A stretch of DNA of 38,004 nucleotides, taken from positions 1 to 38,004 of the forward strand of contig CAMJJO010000002.1 in assembly GCA_946406095.1 (NCBI GenBank), written 5' to 3'. The stretch is from an uncultured Bacteroidales bacterium. GTDB taxonomy: Bacteria; Bacteroidota; Bacteroidia; Bacteroidales; UBA932. Position numbers and translations under genes: made by a program. Positions 1-9,023 of the stretch are shown in pieces (position 1 is the stretch's first letter; each line of letters starts with the position of its first letter). Under the pieces are notes generated by a model. That model saw only the letters and a program-made list of their open reading frames with translations, did no database searches and was not told the DNA's origin.

Positions 1-178
1 GTCCATCCTTGGAGACAAAGCTTCCGGTGCCCATGAAATCGATGGCGACAACTGCTTTGGACATTGCCTGAATGGCGGGTTTTGCAGTATGGATCATCCA
101 CATTCCTTCATCTGCGAAGAGATTGGCGGAAAAACACAGGAAAGTGGAAACTAGAACGGCTCGGATTATTCTTTTCAT
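1..178 (-). CDS. Peptidase S46-family (DPP7/DPP11-like) secreted protein, N-terminal fragment; gene continues beyond the left edge
   Basis: Reverse complement from ATG at 178 reads MKRIIRAVLVSTFLCFSANLFADEGMWMIHTAKPAIQAMSKAVVAIDFMGTGSFVSKDG. It has a signal peptide followed by the DEGMW N-terminus and the TGSFVS.DG segment typical of S46 peptidases. Open at the window edge, so absent from the ORF track. Confidence 0.72.
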   Translation of the reverse strand, partial: MKRIIRAVLVSTFLCFSANLFADEGMWMIHTAKPAIQAMSKAVVAIDFMGTGSFVSKDG

Positions 179-180
179 AA

Positions 181-199
181 TGCAATGATAATCATTAAT
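181..199. promoter_or_regulatory. Putative Fur box in the divergent S46 peptidase / TonB receptor intergenic region
   Basis: TGCAATGATAATCATTAAT contains AATGAT-A-ATCATT (185-197), a perfect 6-1-6 palindrome. It shares 14 contiguous bases with the classical Fur consensus GATAATGATAATCATTATC. Confidence 0.6.
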
Positions 200-217
200 T
201 ATGATTTTTTGAGCGTT

Positions 218-251
218 TTTGCCCGTTTTTCTTTATTAATACATATATTTG
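218..251 (+). promoter_or_regulatory. Bacteroidetes-type promoter (-33 TTTG / -7 TATATTTG) for the TonB receptor operon
   Basis: TTTG at 218-221 and TATATTTG at 244-251, spacing 22, located 21 nt before the ATG at 273. Confidence 0.5.
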
Positions 252-272
252 TGAGTAGTAGTTTATTCACCG

Positions 273-3200
273 ATGTTTCGCAAAACGACATTGATTCTGA
301 TCGGAATCTGCATGATCTGCTTCTGCGCGCACGCACAGAAGGGTTGCGTTTTTGCGGGAACGGTGCTGGATGAAACAGGTGCTCCGGTGGAATTTGCCAC
401 CGTGGTGCTGGAAAGGACGGAGCAGTGGGGCGTAGCGGACCTGAAAGGGCGTTTCAGCATAAACAACGTGCCGGCCGGCAAGAATACGGTCTCGATCTCC
501 TGCCTCGGATATGCCACCTGGACCAAGGAAATCCAGATCTCCAAAGACATAACCAATTTCAAGATATCCCTTAAAGCAGACAATCTGGCCCTGGAAGGAG
601 CAGTCGTCACGGCCCAGGAAGACGGAAACTCCGCCACCACCTCCCGCACCATCGACAAGACCGCCCTGGACCACGTGCAGCTGATGAATCTTTCGGACAT
701 CTCCCGCCTGCTGCCCGGAGGAGCTACGGCCAAGGACTCCCCCGCCCTCACCAACGAACAGCAGATCTTCCTCAGGGGGAACAGCGGAGAGAGCGGTAGC
801 GCTGCTTTCGGAACGGCCATAGAGGTGGATGGAGTGAGGATTTCCAGCAATGCATCCTTCACCAATTCCGACCTGAACGGGCGCACCGGAAGCGTTTCCG
901 GCAGCACCACCAACAACATCGCATCATCGAATATCGAATCTGTGGAGGTAATCACCGGCGTGCCTTCGGTCGAATACGGAGACATGACTTCCGGCGTGGT
1001 GAAGATCAACACCAGGAAGGGAAAGACTCCCTGGAGCGTCACCATGTCTACCAGCCCCAATACCAAGCAGATTTCCCTGAGCAAGGGATTCGGCCTCGGG
1101 GTTTCGTCCAAAGGCCAGCCCAAAGGAGTACTGAACGCCAGCATGGAGCACACGGTTTCCATTTCGGATCCCATGTCCCCCTACACTTCCTACGACAGGA
1201 ACGGCATCTCCCTCACCTACAGCAACCTCTTCTCGAAGGGGGCGCTGAAGGACACCCCCGTCAGACTGTCCGCGAGCCTTTCCGGAAACCTCGGAGGGCT
1301 GGACAACCAGGCCGACCCGGACAAGATGGTGGGCACCTTCCATACCAAGAAAGACAACGCCCTGCGTGGCAACTTCAGCGTAAACTGGCTGCTGAGCAAG
1401 AAATGGATCACCAATCTGGAGCTGAACGCATCCGCATCCTACGGCAACAAGCAGGACAGGGAGAAGGCATACTACGACAAGGCCACCACCACGACGGCCC
1501 TGCACGCCATCCAGAAAGGATATTACATGTCCACTCCCTACGACCCGAATAGCGACAATCCCGCGGTCCTGCTGGACAAGGGTGCGTTCTATAACGTAAT
1601 GCGCATCGACGACAGGCCCTTCAGTTCCAAGGTATCGCTCAAGGCCAACCAGGCCACGAGCCTGGGCAAGGTCAACAACAAGATAAAGGTCGGTACCGAC
1701 TGGACCGTCGACAAGAACTACGGCACCGGTGAAGGCACTGAGGAGCTTTCCACCGCCCCCACCTACAGGGAGTGGCGGTTCTGCGAGGTGCCTGCAATGC
1801 ACAACTTGGGCGCATACGCGGAAGACAATATGATGGTGCACATGGGCAAGGATGCCAGGCTGAACCTGATTGCAGGCCTGCGCGGCGATGCCACCGTCAT
1901 AAAGGGATCTGCCTACGGCACCACCACCAGCCTCTCGCCCCGCTTCAACGCGAAATACACCGCCTTCACCCCCAAGACCCGCAAGGACAGGTTCGTCAAG
2001 GAGCTTTCCGCACGCGCCAGCTGGGGAATTGCGGTCAAGCAGCCTTCCTTCTCGGTGCTCTTCCCCACTCCGAGCTATCTCGACATCGACGTATTCACCT
2101 CGACCGCCGATTCCAAGAACGTGATTTACAAGGCGATGTATGTAATGCCAAGGACCATCGAATACAATTCCGCGCTGCGCTGGCAGAGGAACCGCCAGGC
2201 GGAAATCGGCTTCGATATCAACCTCGGCGGCACCAAGGTATCGCTGGCGGCTTTCCGCAATGTCACGGTGGATGCATATAACAAGGGAACGAACTACGAT
2301 GTCTTCTCCTACAACCTCACCACCGCGGCTGCAGTGCAGGGCATAGACATCCCCGCAGATGACAGGATCTACGAGGTGAATCCCCTGGACGGAAGCATCA
2401 CGGTCAGTGACCGCACGGGCGCAAAACCCACGGTGGATGTGGCGAAGAACCAGGTAACGCGCTTTGTGGCAGGCTATTACGAGAAGAACGACGAGAGTCC
2501 CATCAAGCGCTACGGCCTGGAATGGGTGGTCGATTTCAAGCGCATCCGCGCCATCAACACCACCATACGCTGGGACGGCTCCTTCTACGGCTACAGGTCC
2601 GTCTACACCGACCTCACTCCCTACAATCCCACCTCCAAGAAGGATGGTTCCCTCTATAAATACATCGGATGGTATGTGGGCGGAATGAGCGGCAGCAACG
2701 GACAGGAGACCCGCTCGATAAAGACCAATATCACCATCACCACCCATATCCCCAAGGTGAGGATGATATTCTCCGCCAAGCTGGAGAGCAGCCTGATGCG
2801 TTATTCCAGGGCCCTCAGCGAGAAGGCGGACGGCTCGGCCCGCAGCTACGTGGTCTCCGACCCCACCGACTTCTCCAGCATTACCGACCAGTCCATCTAT
2901 GACGGCAAGTGCTACGCCGTGACCTATCCCGAGTATTACTCGGTGCAGGGAGATCCCACCCTCAGGCCCTTCAAGGAGGATTATCTGGCCGCAAAGAAAA
3001 ACAACGATACAGAACTGGTCGGCAATCTCAACGAACTGATATATACCAACACCACCTACCTGTACACCTACCTGAAAGACTGGATCAGTCCATATTTCAG
3101 CGCAAACATAAGCGTCACGAAGGAAATCGGGGACCTTGCTTCCATCTCCTTCTACGCCAACAACTTCTTCAACAACCTGGGCCAGGTTTATTCCACGAGG

Positions 3201-3275
3201 AGCGAGAACTGGACTTCCGTCTCTTCCTACATTCCCAGGTTCTATTACGGCTTGACATTAAGAATCAAATTTTAA
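273..3275 (+). CDS. TonB-dependent outer-membrane receptor with N-terminal carboxypeptidase-regulatory-like domain
   Basis: 1000-aa ORF: signal peptide, GTVLDETGAPVEFATVVLERTEQ (CarboxypepD_reg-like), plug-like region (FLRGNSGESGSAAFGTAIEVDGVRIS, SIESVEVITGVPSVEYGDMTSGVVKINTRKG) and terminal aromatic TLRIKF. Confidence 0.93.
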   Translation: MFRKTTLILIGICMICFCAHAQKGCVFAGTVLDETGAPVEFATVVLERTEQWGVADLKGRFSINNVPAGKNTVSISCLGYATWTKEIQISKDITNFKISLKADNLALEGAVVTAQEDGNSATTSRTIDKTALDHVQLMNLSDISRLLPGGATAKDSPALTNEQQIFLRGNSGESGSAAFGTAIEVDGVRISSNASFTNSDLNGRTGSVSGSTTNNIASSNIESVEVITGVPSVEYGDMTSGVVKINTRKGKTPWSVTMSTSPNTKQISLSKGFGLGVSSKGQPKGVLNASMEHTVSISDPMSPYTSYDRNGISLTYSNLFSKGALKDTPVRLSASLSGNLGGLDNQADPDKMVGTFHTKKDNALRGNFSVNWLLSKKWITNLELNASASYGNKQDREKAYYDKATTTTALHAIQKGYYMSTPYDPNSDNPAVLLDKGAFYNVMRIDDRPFSSKVSLKANQATSLGKVNNKIKVGTDWTVDKNYGTGEGTEELSTAPTYREWRFCEVPAMHNLGAYAEDNMMVHMGKDARLNLIAGLRGDATVIKGSAYGTTTSLSPRFNAKYTAFTPKTRKDRFVKELSARASWGIAVKQPSFSVLFPTPSYLDIDVFTSTADSKNVIYKAMYVMPRTIEYNSALRWQRNRQAEIGFDINLGGTKVSLAAFRNVTVDAYNKGTNYDVFSYNLTTAAAVQGIDIPADDRIYEVNPLDGSITVSDRTGAKPTVDVAKNQVTRFVAGYYEKNDESPIKRYGLEWVVDFKRIRAINTTIRWDGSFYGYRSVYTDLTPYNPTSKKDGSLYKYIGWYVGGMSGSNGQETRSIKTNITITTHIPKVRMIFSAKLESSLMRYSRALSEKADGSARSYVVSDPTDFSSITDQSIYDGKCYAVTYPEYYSVQGDPTLRPFKEDYLAAKKNNDTELVGNLNELIYTNTTYLYTYLKDWISPYFSANISVTKEIGDLASISFYANNFFNNLGQVYSTRSENWTSVSSYIPRFYYGLTLRIKF

Positions 3276-3293
3276 CACCAAATCATCAGTATT

Positions 3294-4607
3294 ATGAAAA
3301 AGATTTTGAGCATCTTCTCAATTGCTGCACTGCTCTTCGCTGCAGCATCCTGCAATGAGAACAAGGAACCCAAGGCGGTGGAAATCACCGTCCAGCTCAC
3401 CAGCGACAACGCGGCTCTCGCAGTCGAAGGCATTCCCGTAGAACTCGTGGAGGCCTCCGGCGCTGCCACCTACACCGAGAATACCGACGCCAGCGGCTGC
3501 GCCATCTTCAAGGTGCCCGCAGGCAGCTATTCCGCCTCCGTGGCTTACAAGACCGTCGCCGACGGTGAGAAACTGGTTTACAGCGGTTCCGTCAACGTGG
3601 TAGTCGACGGCGCTGCCGCCGAGCCTTTCATGCTCGCCCTCAACAAGGTCACGAGCCCCCAGATCATCATCAAGGAACTGTATTGCACCGGCTGCCCCAA
3701 GAACACCACCGGCAACTACACAGACGACGCCTACATCATCCTCTACAACAACTCCGATGTGGAAGCAGATGCCAGCGACATCGTCATCTCCCTGGTCCAG
3801 CCCGGTAACGGCCACGCCACCAACAAGTATTATGTCGACGACAAGCTCCTCTATGAGAACGAGAACTGGATCCTTGCCTACAGCGCCATCTGGTGGTTCA
3901 AGGAGCAGGTCAAGATTCCTGCATATTCCCAGATCGTCATCGCCATCTTCGGCGGCATCGACCACACCCAAACAGTCACCGCATCGGTCGACCTGAGCGA
4001 TCCCAACTACTACTGGATGTCCAACACCGACATCAGCACCACCTTCAAGGCCGCTAAGTACAGTGTCTCCAACAACATCCCCACGAGCCACTACATGACC
4101 ACCTATCCCGTATCCGCCGGTACCGCATGGGTCCTTTCCAACAACTCCCCCGCCCTTTACATCGGCAAGATGGACAAGGCAGCCGCAGAGGCTCTCAGCA
4201 AGGATACCGAGAACTACGAGAAGACTTCCCTCACCAACGCCAAGTTCCCCAAGGCCAATGTTACCGACTGTGTGGAGGTCTGGTCTGCAGCCAACATCGA
4301 GAAGAGCAAGGTCCGCTTCCCCGCTTCCCTCAACACAGGTCATGTGGATATCACCAACAACCTCGGCCACTCCGTCTATCGTAATGTTGATAAGGAAGCC
4401 ACCGAGGCTCTGGCCGAGAACGCCGGCAAGATCGTTTACAACTACGCAGGAGGCACCTTTGACGCTACCACCAATACAGGCTCCACCGATCCTTCGGGCA
4501 TCGATGCCGAGGCTTCCATCGCCGCCGGTGCACACATCGTCTACAAAGACACCAACGATTCCGGCAAGGACTTCCACGAAAGGACCAAGGCTTCCATCAA
4601 GAAGTAA
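3294..4607 (+). CDS. DUF4876-like secreted lipoprotein partner of the TonB receptor
   Basis: 437 aa; lipobox LLFAAASC at the N-terminus; IIIKELYCTGCPKNTTGNYTDDAYIILYNNSD segment resembles DUF4876; starts 18 nt after the TonB receptor stop. Confidence 0.7.
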   Translation: MKKILSIFSIAALLFAAASCNENKEPKAVEITVQLTSDNAALAVEGIPVELVEASGAATYTENTDASGCAIFKVPAGSYSASVAYKTVADGEKLVYSGSVNVVVDGAAAEPFMLALNKVTSPQIIIKELYCTGCPKNTTGNYTDDAYIILYNNSDVEADASDIVISLVQPGNGHATNKYYVDDKLLYENENWILAYSAIWWFKEQVKIPAYSQIVIAIFGGIDHTQTVTASVDLSDPNYYWMSNTDISTTFKAAKYSVSNNIPTSHYMTTYPVSAGTAWVLSNNSPALYIGKMDKAAAEALSKDTENYEKTSLTNAKFPKANVTDCVEVWSAANIEKSKVRFPASLNTGHVDITNNLGHSVYRNVDKEATEALAENAGKIVYNYAGGTFDATTNTGSTDPSGIDAEASIAAGAHIVYKDTNDSGKDFHERTKASIKK

Positions 4608-4612
4608 TTCCC

Positions 4613-6196
4613 ATGAAGTTCAGCCTGAAGGCAATATTCGCAGTTCTATGTCTCTGTTCCGCGGTTTCCGCCGCGGGACAGGGGGAACTGCGTAATTTCC
4701 GGTTCACGGTTGAGGCGAATCCAGGAATGGTATCGTCCAACCCGGCTTTCCTCGATGCGTGGAAAGGGAAAATGTCGATGGCGGAACTCTCTTTCGAAAA
4801 AGAAAACGGGGAACTCAAGGCCCTGAACGAATCGGCCGACAGCTGGACTCTCACCGCGCTCACCGAATCGTATTACCGCGTCTCCGACAAGTTAGACTTC
4901 CACGGCCTGCTTTCCTGGTCGGACTTCCAGGGCAAAGGCATGGGAGGACAGATCCTGCTGGATCCTTCCTACAACCCCGTCAACTTCCTCGAGAATACCG
5001 AATCTACCCTCGGCACCAAGAAAAAAGAGCTTTACACCCTTTCCGGAGGCATATCCTACGAGGTCAACGACCGTCTCTCCGTTGGATTCTCTTCCTTCTA
5101 TCAGGCCGGGGATATGAACAAAATCAAGGATCCCCGTTTCAGCAACATCTGGATGGACCTGGACCTGGATGCCGGCGTGCGCTACGTGGTGTCCGACTTC
5201 CTTTCGCTCGGTGCATCGCTGAAGTGGAGGAACACTCTCGAACAGGTGAAGGGGCAGATTTCCGGGGCTACTGGCAAACAATACTTCATAGACACCGACA
5301 AGGGCGGCTTCTTCGGCACTGTGGCCGAGCTTTCCGGAGACTATAATTATATCTCCGAGAGCAATGCACGCCCCATGAACAACAACTGGTACGGGGGCGC
5401 CATCCAGGCCGGCATAAGGGATGTATACTGCGGAGAACTCAGCTTCCTGGTGCGAAACGGCTACTTCGGCAGGAAAGCATCCGCCTCCGCGACCTATTTC
5501 GAATTCTCCGGAATGCAGCTGGGCTACGACGGAGCCCTTGACATCCCCTCCGGAAAGAATCTCCACCACGCCGTGTTGCACGCCGCATACGGCACCCTCT
5601 CGAACGACGAGAACATCATCAAATACAACACGCCCCCCGGCGGCAATACGGTTGTCGTCTACGGCGGGCAGAACCATATCCTGGACAGGACCACCATAGA
5701 GGCCTCGGCAGATTACTGCTGGATACGCGGCGCCGCTTCGGGCAACCCCGACTTTGCAGCCGGCGCCAGGGCGGATTTTTGCTCGATGTCCCAGGAGACG
5801 GTGCTATATCCCTACTACCGCAGGCAGGGCTACAGCCACGTGGAGGCCGAACTCTATTCTCAGAAGAGTTTTTCCGCAGGGCGTATCTTCATCTGCATCG
5901 ATGCCGCGGTCTGCGGCTATGCCGGCTTCGGCACCAAGAAGGACGATGGCTCCTATGCCTCCAGTTCCTCCACTTCCCTGAAAAGTTTCGACAGCTATCT
6001 CGACAAGCATTTCGAGTTCGAGACCGCTCCGAGGGCAGGCGCCCGCCTCTCACTCAGTTTCATCCTCCCCATCAAGGGAGGCATAACCCCCTACATCAGC
6101 ATTTCCGACCGTTTCATCTCCCTCACCGGAGAGAATGAATATCTGGCCGGCAAGACACGTAATCTCGCAGCCGTAAAGCTTGGCTGCAACTTCTGA
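4613..6196 (+). CDS. Putative outer-membrane beta-barrel protein, DUF6850-like
   Basis: 527 aa; signal peptide MKFSLKAIFAVLCLCSAVSAAGQ; repeated amphipathic strands with barrel-like C-terminus (NLAAVKLGCNF); 5 nt after the preceding gene. Confidence 0.65.
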   Translation: MKFSLKAIFAVLCLCSAVSAAGQGELRNFRFTVEANPGMVSSNPAFLDAWKGKMSMAELSFEKENGELKALNESADSWTLTALTESYYRVSDKLDFHGLLSWSDFQGKGMGGQILLDPSYNPVNFLENTESTLGTKKKELYTLSGGISYEVNDRLSVGFSSFYQAGDMNKIKDPRFSNIWMDLDLDAGVRYVVSDFLSLGASLKWRNTLEQVKGQISGATGKQYFIDTDKGGFFGTVAELSGDYNYISESNARPMNNNWYGGAIQAGIRDVYCGELSFLVRNGYFGRKASASATYFEFSGMQLGYDGALDIPSGKNLHHAVLHAAYGTLSNDENIIKYNTPPGGNTVVVYGGQNHILDRTTIEASADYCWIRGAASGNPDFAAGARADFCSMSQETVLYPYYRRQGYSHVEAELYSQKSFSAGRIFICIDAAVCGYAGFGTKKDDGSYASSSSTSLKSFDSYLDKHFEFETAPRAGARLSLSFILPIKGGITPYISISDRFISLTGENEYLAGKTRNLAAVKLGCNF

Positions 6197-6209
6197 TAAC
6201 CGATTGACA

Positions 6210-9023
6210 ATGAACAAGACCTGTTGTATTCTGGCCGCCGCATTATTCGCCGCCCAGGCAGTTTTCGCACAAATCATCCCGGACGATCCGGAGTTCCGCA
6301 CCGGCAAACTTGCCAACGGCATGAGCTACTATCTCTGCCATAACGAGAAGCCGGAAGGCTGCGCGGAATTTTACATCGCGCACAACGTCGGAGCCCTCCA
6401 GGAAGAGGATAACCAGAACGGCCTGGCCCACTTCCTCGAGCATATGGCCTTCAACGGCACCCGCCACTACCCCGGCAAGGGTATTCTGGACTTTCTTGCT
6501 AAGGAAGGCGTCCGCTTCGGATACAACGTCAATGCATATACTTCCCGGACGGAGACCGTCTACAACCTCTCCAAGGTGCCTCTGGTGAGGGATTCTTTCG
6601 TGGACTCGGTGCTGATGGTGCTTCACGACTGGTCTTGCGACATCTCCTGCGAGCAGCAGGCTCTGGACGATGAGCGCGGAGTCATCAGCGAGGAATGGCG
6701 TTTCCGCAACGACCCCCGGAGCCGGATGGCCAACAAGCAGAGCGCACTCATCTACAAAGGCTCGAAATACGCCGACAGGGATGTGATCGGCACCCTCGAG
6801 GTGATCAACGGCTTCAAACGTCACGAGATTCTCGATTTCTACCACAAATGGTACCGCCCGGACCTGCAGGCCATCATAGTAGTGGGCGACTTCGATACCG
6901 CCAGGATGGAGGGCAGGATCAGGAAACTCTTCTCGGATATCCCTGCAGCCGTCAATCCGACTCCGAAAGAGTCATATATATCTCCTGTGCTGAGCGAGTA
7001 CATGTTTGCGGACATGACCGATCCGGAAATCAAATATCAGGCATACAAGGCCATCTACAAACAGCGTTTCACGGTCAGCGACCCGAAGGACGAGGCCTAC
7101 CATAAAGACTTCTTCTGCAGGCAGATAGTATCTTCGGTGCTGGCCGACAGACTGCGCAAACGCAGCAAGGAGAAGGGCGCCCCCGCCCAGAGCGCCACCA
7201 TGGTCACCAGCGTCTATCAGCCGGATCTATACGTGTCGCTGATCACCGTGGTTCCCAAGAAAAAGGACCGGCTGCTGGACTGCCTGGAATTCACCGAACT
7301 CGAGGTTCGCAGGATGCTGCAGCACGGCATCAGCGCCGACGAGCTTGAGGTGGCCAAGATAAACATAGCTTCCCGATTCCATCTCAACCAGGAAAGCTCC
7401 AGAGAAGATACCAAGAACGCCGAGATAGTGCCCATGGCCCTCGGCGCCTTCCTGCAAGGTGCCCCGCTGGTGCTTCCGGAGACCCTGAAAGAACTGCGAA
7501 AGGCCATTCTGGACGGCATCTCCCCGGAGGATATCGCCCCCTACCCTGCAATGATGCTCAGGGACTGCGAGAAGATCTATACCAACAGCTACAACAGCAA
7601 GGACGACGCAGGCATAGCCCCTTCTCCAGAGCAGATGAAAGCCGCTCTGGCAAAGGTGGATGCAGAGAGTGTGGATCCGGAGTTCCTCGATTATCCCGAG
7701 CTGGACCTGAAGCTCGACGTGAAGCCCGGGCGCATCGTAAAGACCGCTTCCGTCAAGGGGAAGGATATGGAGAAATGGACCCTTTCCAACGGCGTGCAGG
7801 TGTTCTACAAGCAGGCCGAAAAGGTGAAGAGCGGGCAGAGCCTCTACATGACGCTTCTCTTCGACACCGGCTACAGAGCTTATCAACAGGACAAGATCGA
7901 TGCCAGCAACTTTGCGATGGGTTACAACAAACGCAACGCCGGCTTCCGCAATTGCTCCAAGACTGAATTCCGCAATTATCCCGAGCTGAACGGCGTGAGC
8001 ATCATCATGAGCAATGTTCCTCAGGCGGGGCGTATCATGATCAGTTCCCGCGCAGACAAGGTAGAAACCGCTTTCAAATCCGCCTATCTCCAGCTCACCG
8101 AGCCCTATTTCGGCACCCAGAGGGACCTGGACCTCTACAAGGCCCAGCAACTCAAGAGCCTAGGCAAGAAGAAGAGCGCACGCAACCTCTACGACATCAA
8201 ATGCAGGGACATAGCCTACGGCAAACACCCTTGGCTCAACGAACTCGACAGCGCCGCAGTCAATGCCACCGACATGGCTTTGCTGGAAGATTCCTACAAA
8301 CGCATCTACGGCGATATCTCCCACATGAAACTGGTGCTCTGCAGCGACCTTCCCCGCGAGCAGATATCCACCCTCGTGGAGCAGTATATTGCTTCTCTGG
8401 ATACGTCCTACCCTTATGGCAAGGGCAAATATTTCCCCGTCAAGCCCGTAATCAAGGGCCACAGCACCATCATGGAAAAGAACAAGCCGGTGGCGGCCCC
8501 ATATACCGACATCAGTTGCAACTACTTCTACAAAGGCGGCAGATCGCTCAAGGAAAGGGCTGAACTGGACATTCTCGACTACATCCTTTCCGCCCGTTAT
8601 CTCGCCCTCATACGCGAGGAACGCGGAGGCGCGTACAGCGTGTCTTTCCGCACCGAGATCAACGAAGAAGCAGGGCTACCTTCACACTCTTACGTAGATT
8701 TCCGCACCCGTCCCGAACTCAGGGAGATGCTTCTCCAGGACGTGCAGGACGTGCTCGACAAGATGTGCAAGGAAGGGCCCACGGCCGAAGAGATGGACCT
8801 TGCAGTAAAGTATCTGGTAAAGCACAATGCAGAGAAAGAGGCTCTGGCTAAGCGTTCCCTCAGCACCCAGGAAGACCGTATGCTCTCCTACGTTCGCTGG
8901 GGCACTCCCTACGGCTACGATTATGAGGGCGTAGTGCGTTCGGTCAAAGCTTCCGACGTGCGCGCCATGGCCAGGCACATCGCTGCCGGAAATGCCTTCA
9001 TACAGGTGTATACCGAGGAATAA
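6210..9023 (+). CDS. M16 family (insulinase/pitrilysin-type) zinc metalloprotease, secreted
   Basis: Contains LAHFLEHMAFNGT with the inverted zinc motif HxxEH, and a second M16-like half. ATG at 6210 gives signal peptide MNKTCCILAAALFAAQAVFAQ; the ORF-track start at 6180 overlaps the upstream gene. Confidence 0.92.
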   Translation: MNKTCCILAAALFAAQAVFAQIIPDDPEFRTGKLANGMSYYLCHNEKPEGCAEFYIAHNVGALQEEDNQNGLAHFLEHMAFNGTRHYPGKGILDFLAKEGVRFGYNVNAYTSRTETVYNLSKVPLVRDSFVDSVLMVLHDWSCDISCEQQALDDERGVISEEWRFRNDPRSRMANKQSALIYKGSKYADRDVIGTLEVINGFKRHEILDFYHKWYRPDLQAIIVVGDFDTARMEGRIRKLFSDIPAAVNPTPKESYISPVLSEYMFADMTDPEIKYQAYKAIYKQRFTVSDPKDEAYHKDFFCRQIVSSVLADRLRKRSKEKGAPAQSATMVTSVYQPDLYVSLITVVPKKKDRLLDCLEFTELEVRRMLQHGISADELEVAKINIASRFHLNQESSREDTKNAEIVPMALGAFLQGAPLVLPETLKELRKAILDGISPEDIAPYPAMMLRDCEKIYTNSYNSKDDAGIAPSPEQMKAALAKVDAESVDPEFLDYPELDLKLDVKPGRIVKTASVKGKDMEKWTLSNGVQVFYKQAEKVKSGQSLYMTLLFDTGYRAYQQDKIDASNFAMGYNKRNAGFRNCSKTEFRNYPELNGVSIIMSNVPQAGRIMISSRADKVETAFKSAYLQLTEPYFGTQRDLDLYKAQQLKSLGKKKSARNLYDIKCRDIAYGKHPWLNELDSAAVNATDMALLEDSYKRIYGDISHMKLVLCSDLPREQISTLVEQYIASLDTSYPYGKGKYFPVKPVIKGHSTIMEKNKPVAAPYTDISCNYFYKGGRSLKERAELDILDYILSARYLALIREERGGAYSVSFRTEINEEAGLPSHSYVDFRTRPELREMLLQDVQDVLDKMCKEGPTAEEMDLAVKYLVKHNAEKEALAKRSLSTQEDRMLSYVRWGTPYGYDYEGVVRSVKASDVRAMARHIAAGNAFIQVYTEE

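Noticed and set aside
924-2747. 607-aa minus-strand ORF antisense to the first TonB receptor
   Set aside because: Shadow ORF from strong codon bias of the TonB gene; no recognisable domain.
3318-4577. 419-aa minus-strand ORF antisense to the DUF4876-like gene
   Set aside because: V/G/D-rich composition is the complement of highly biased sense codons; no domain or start context.
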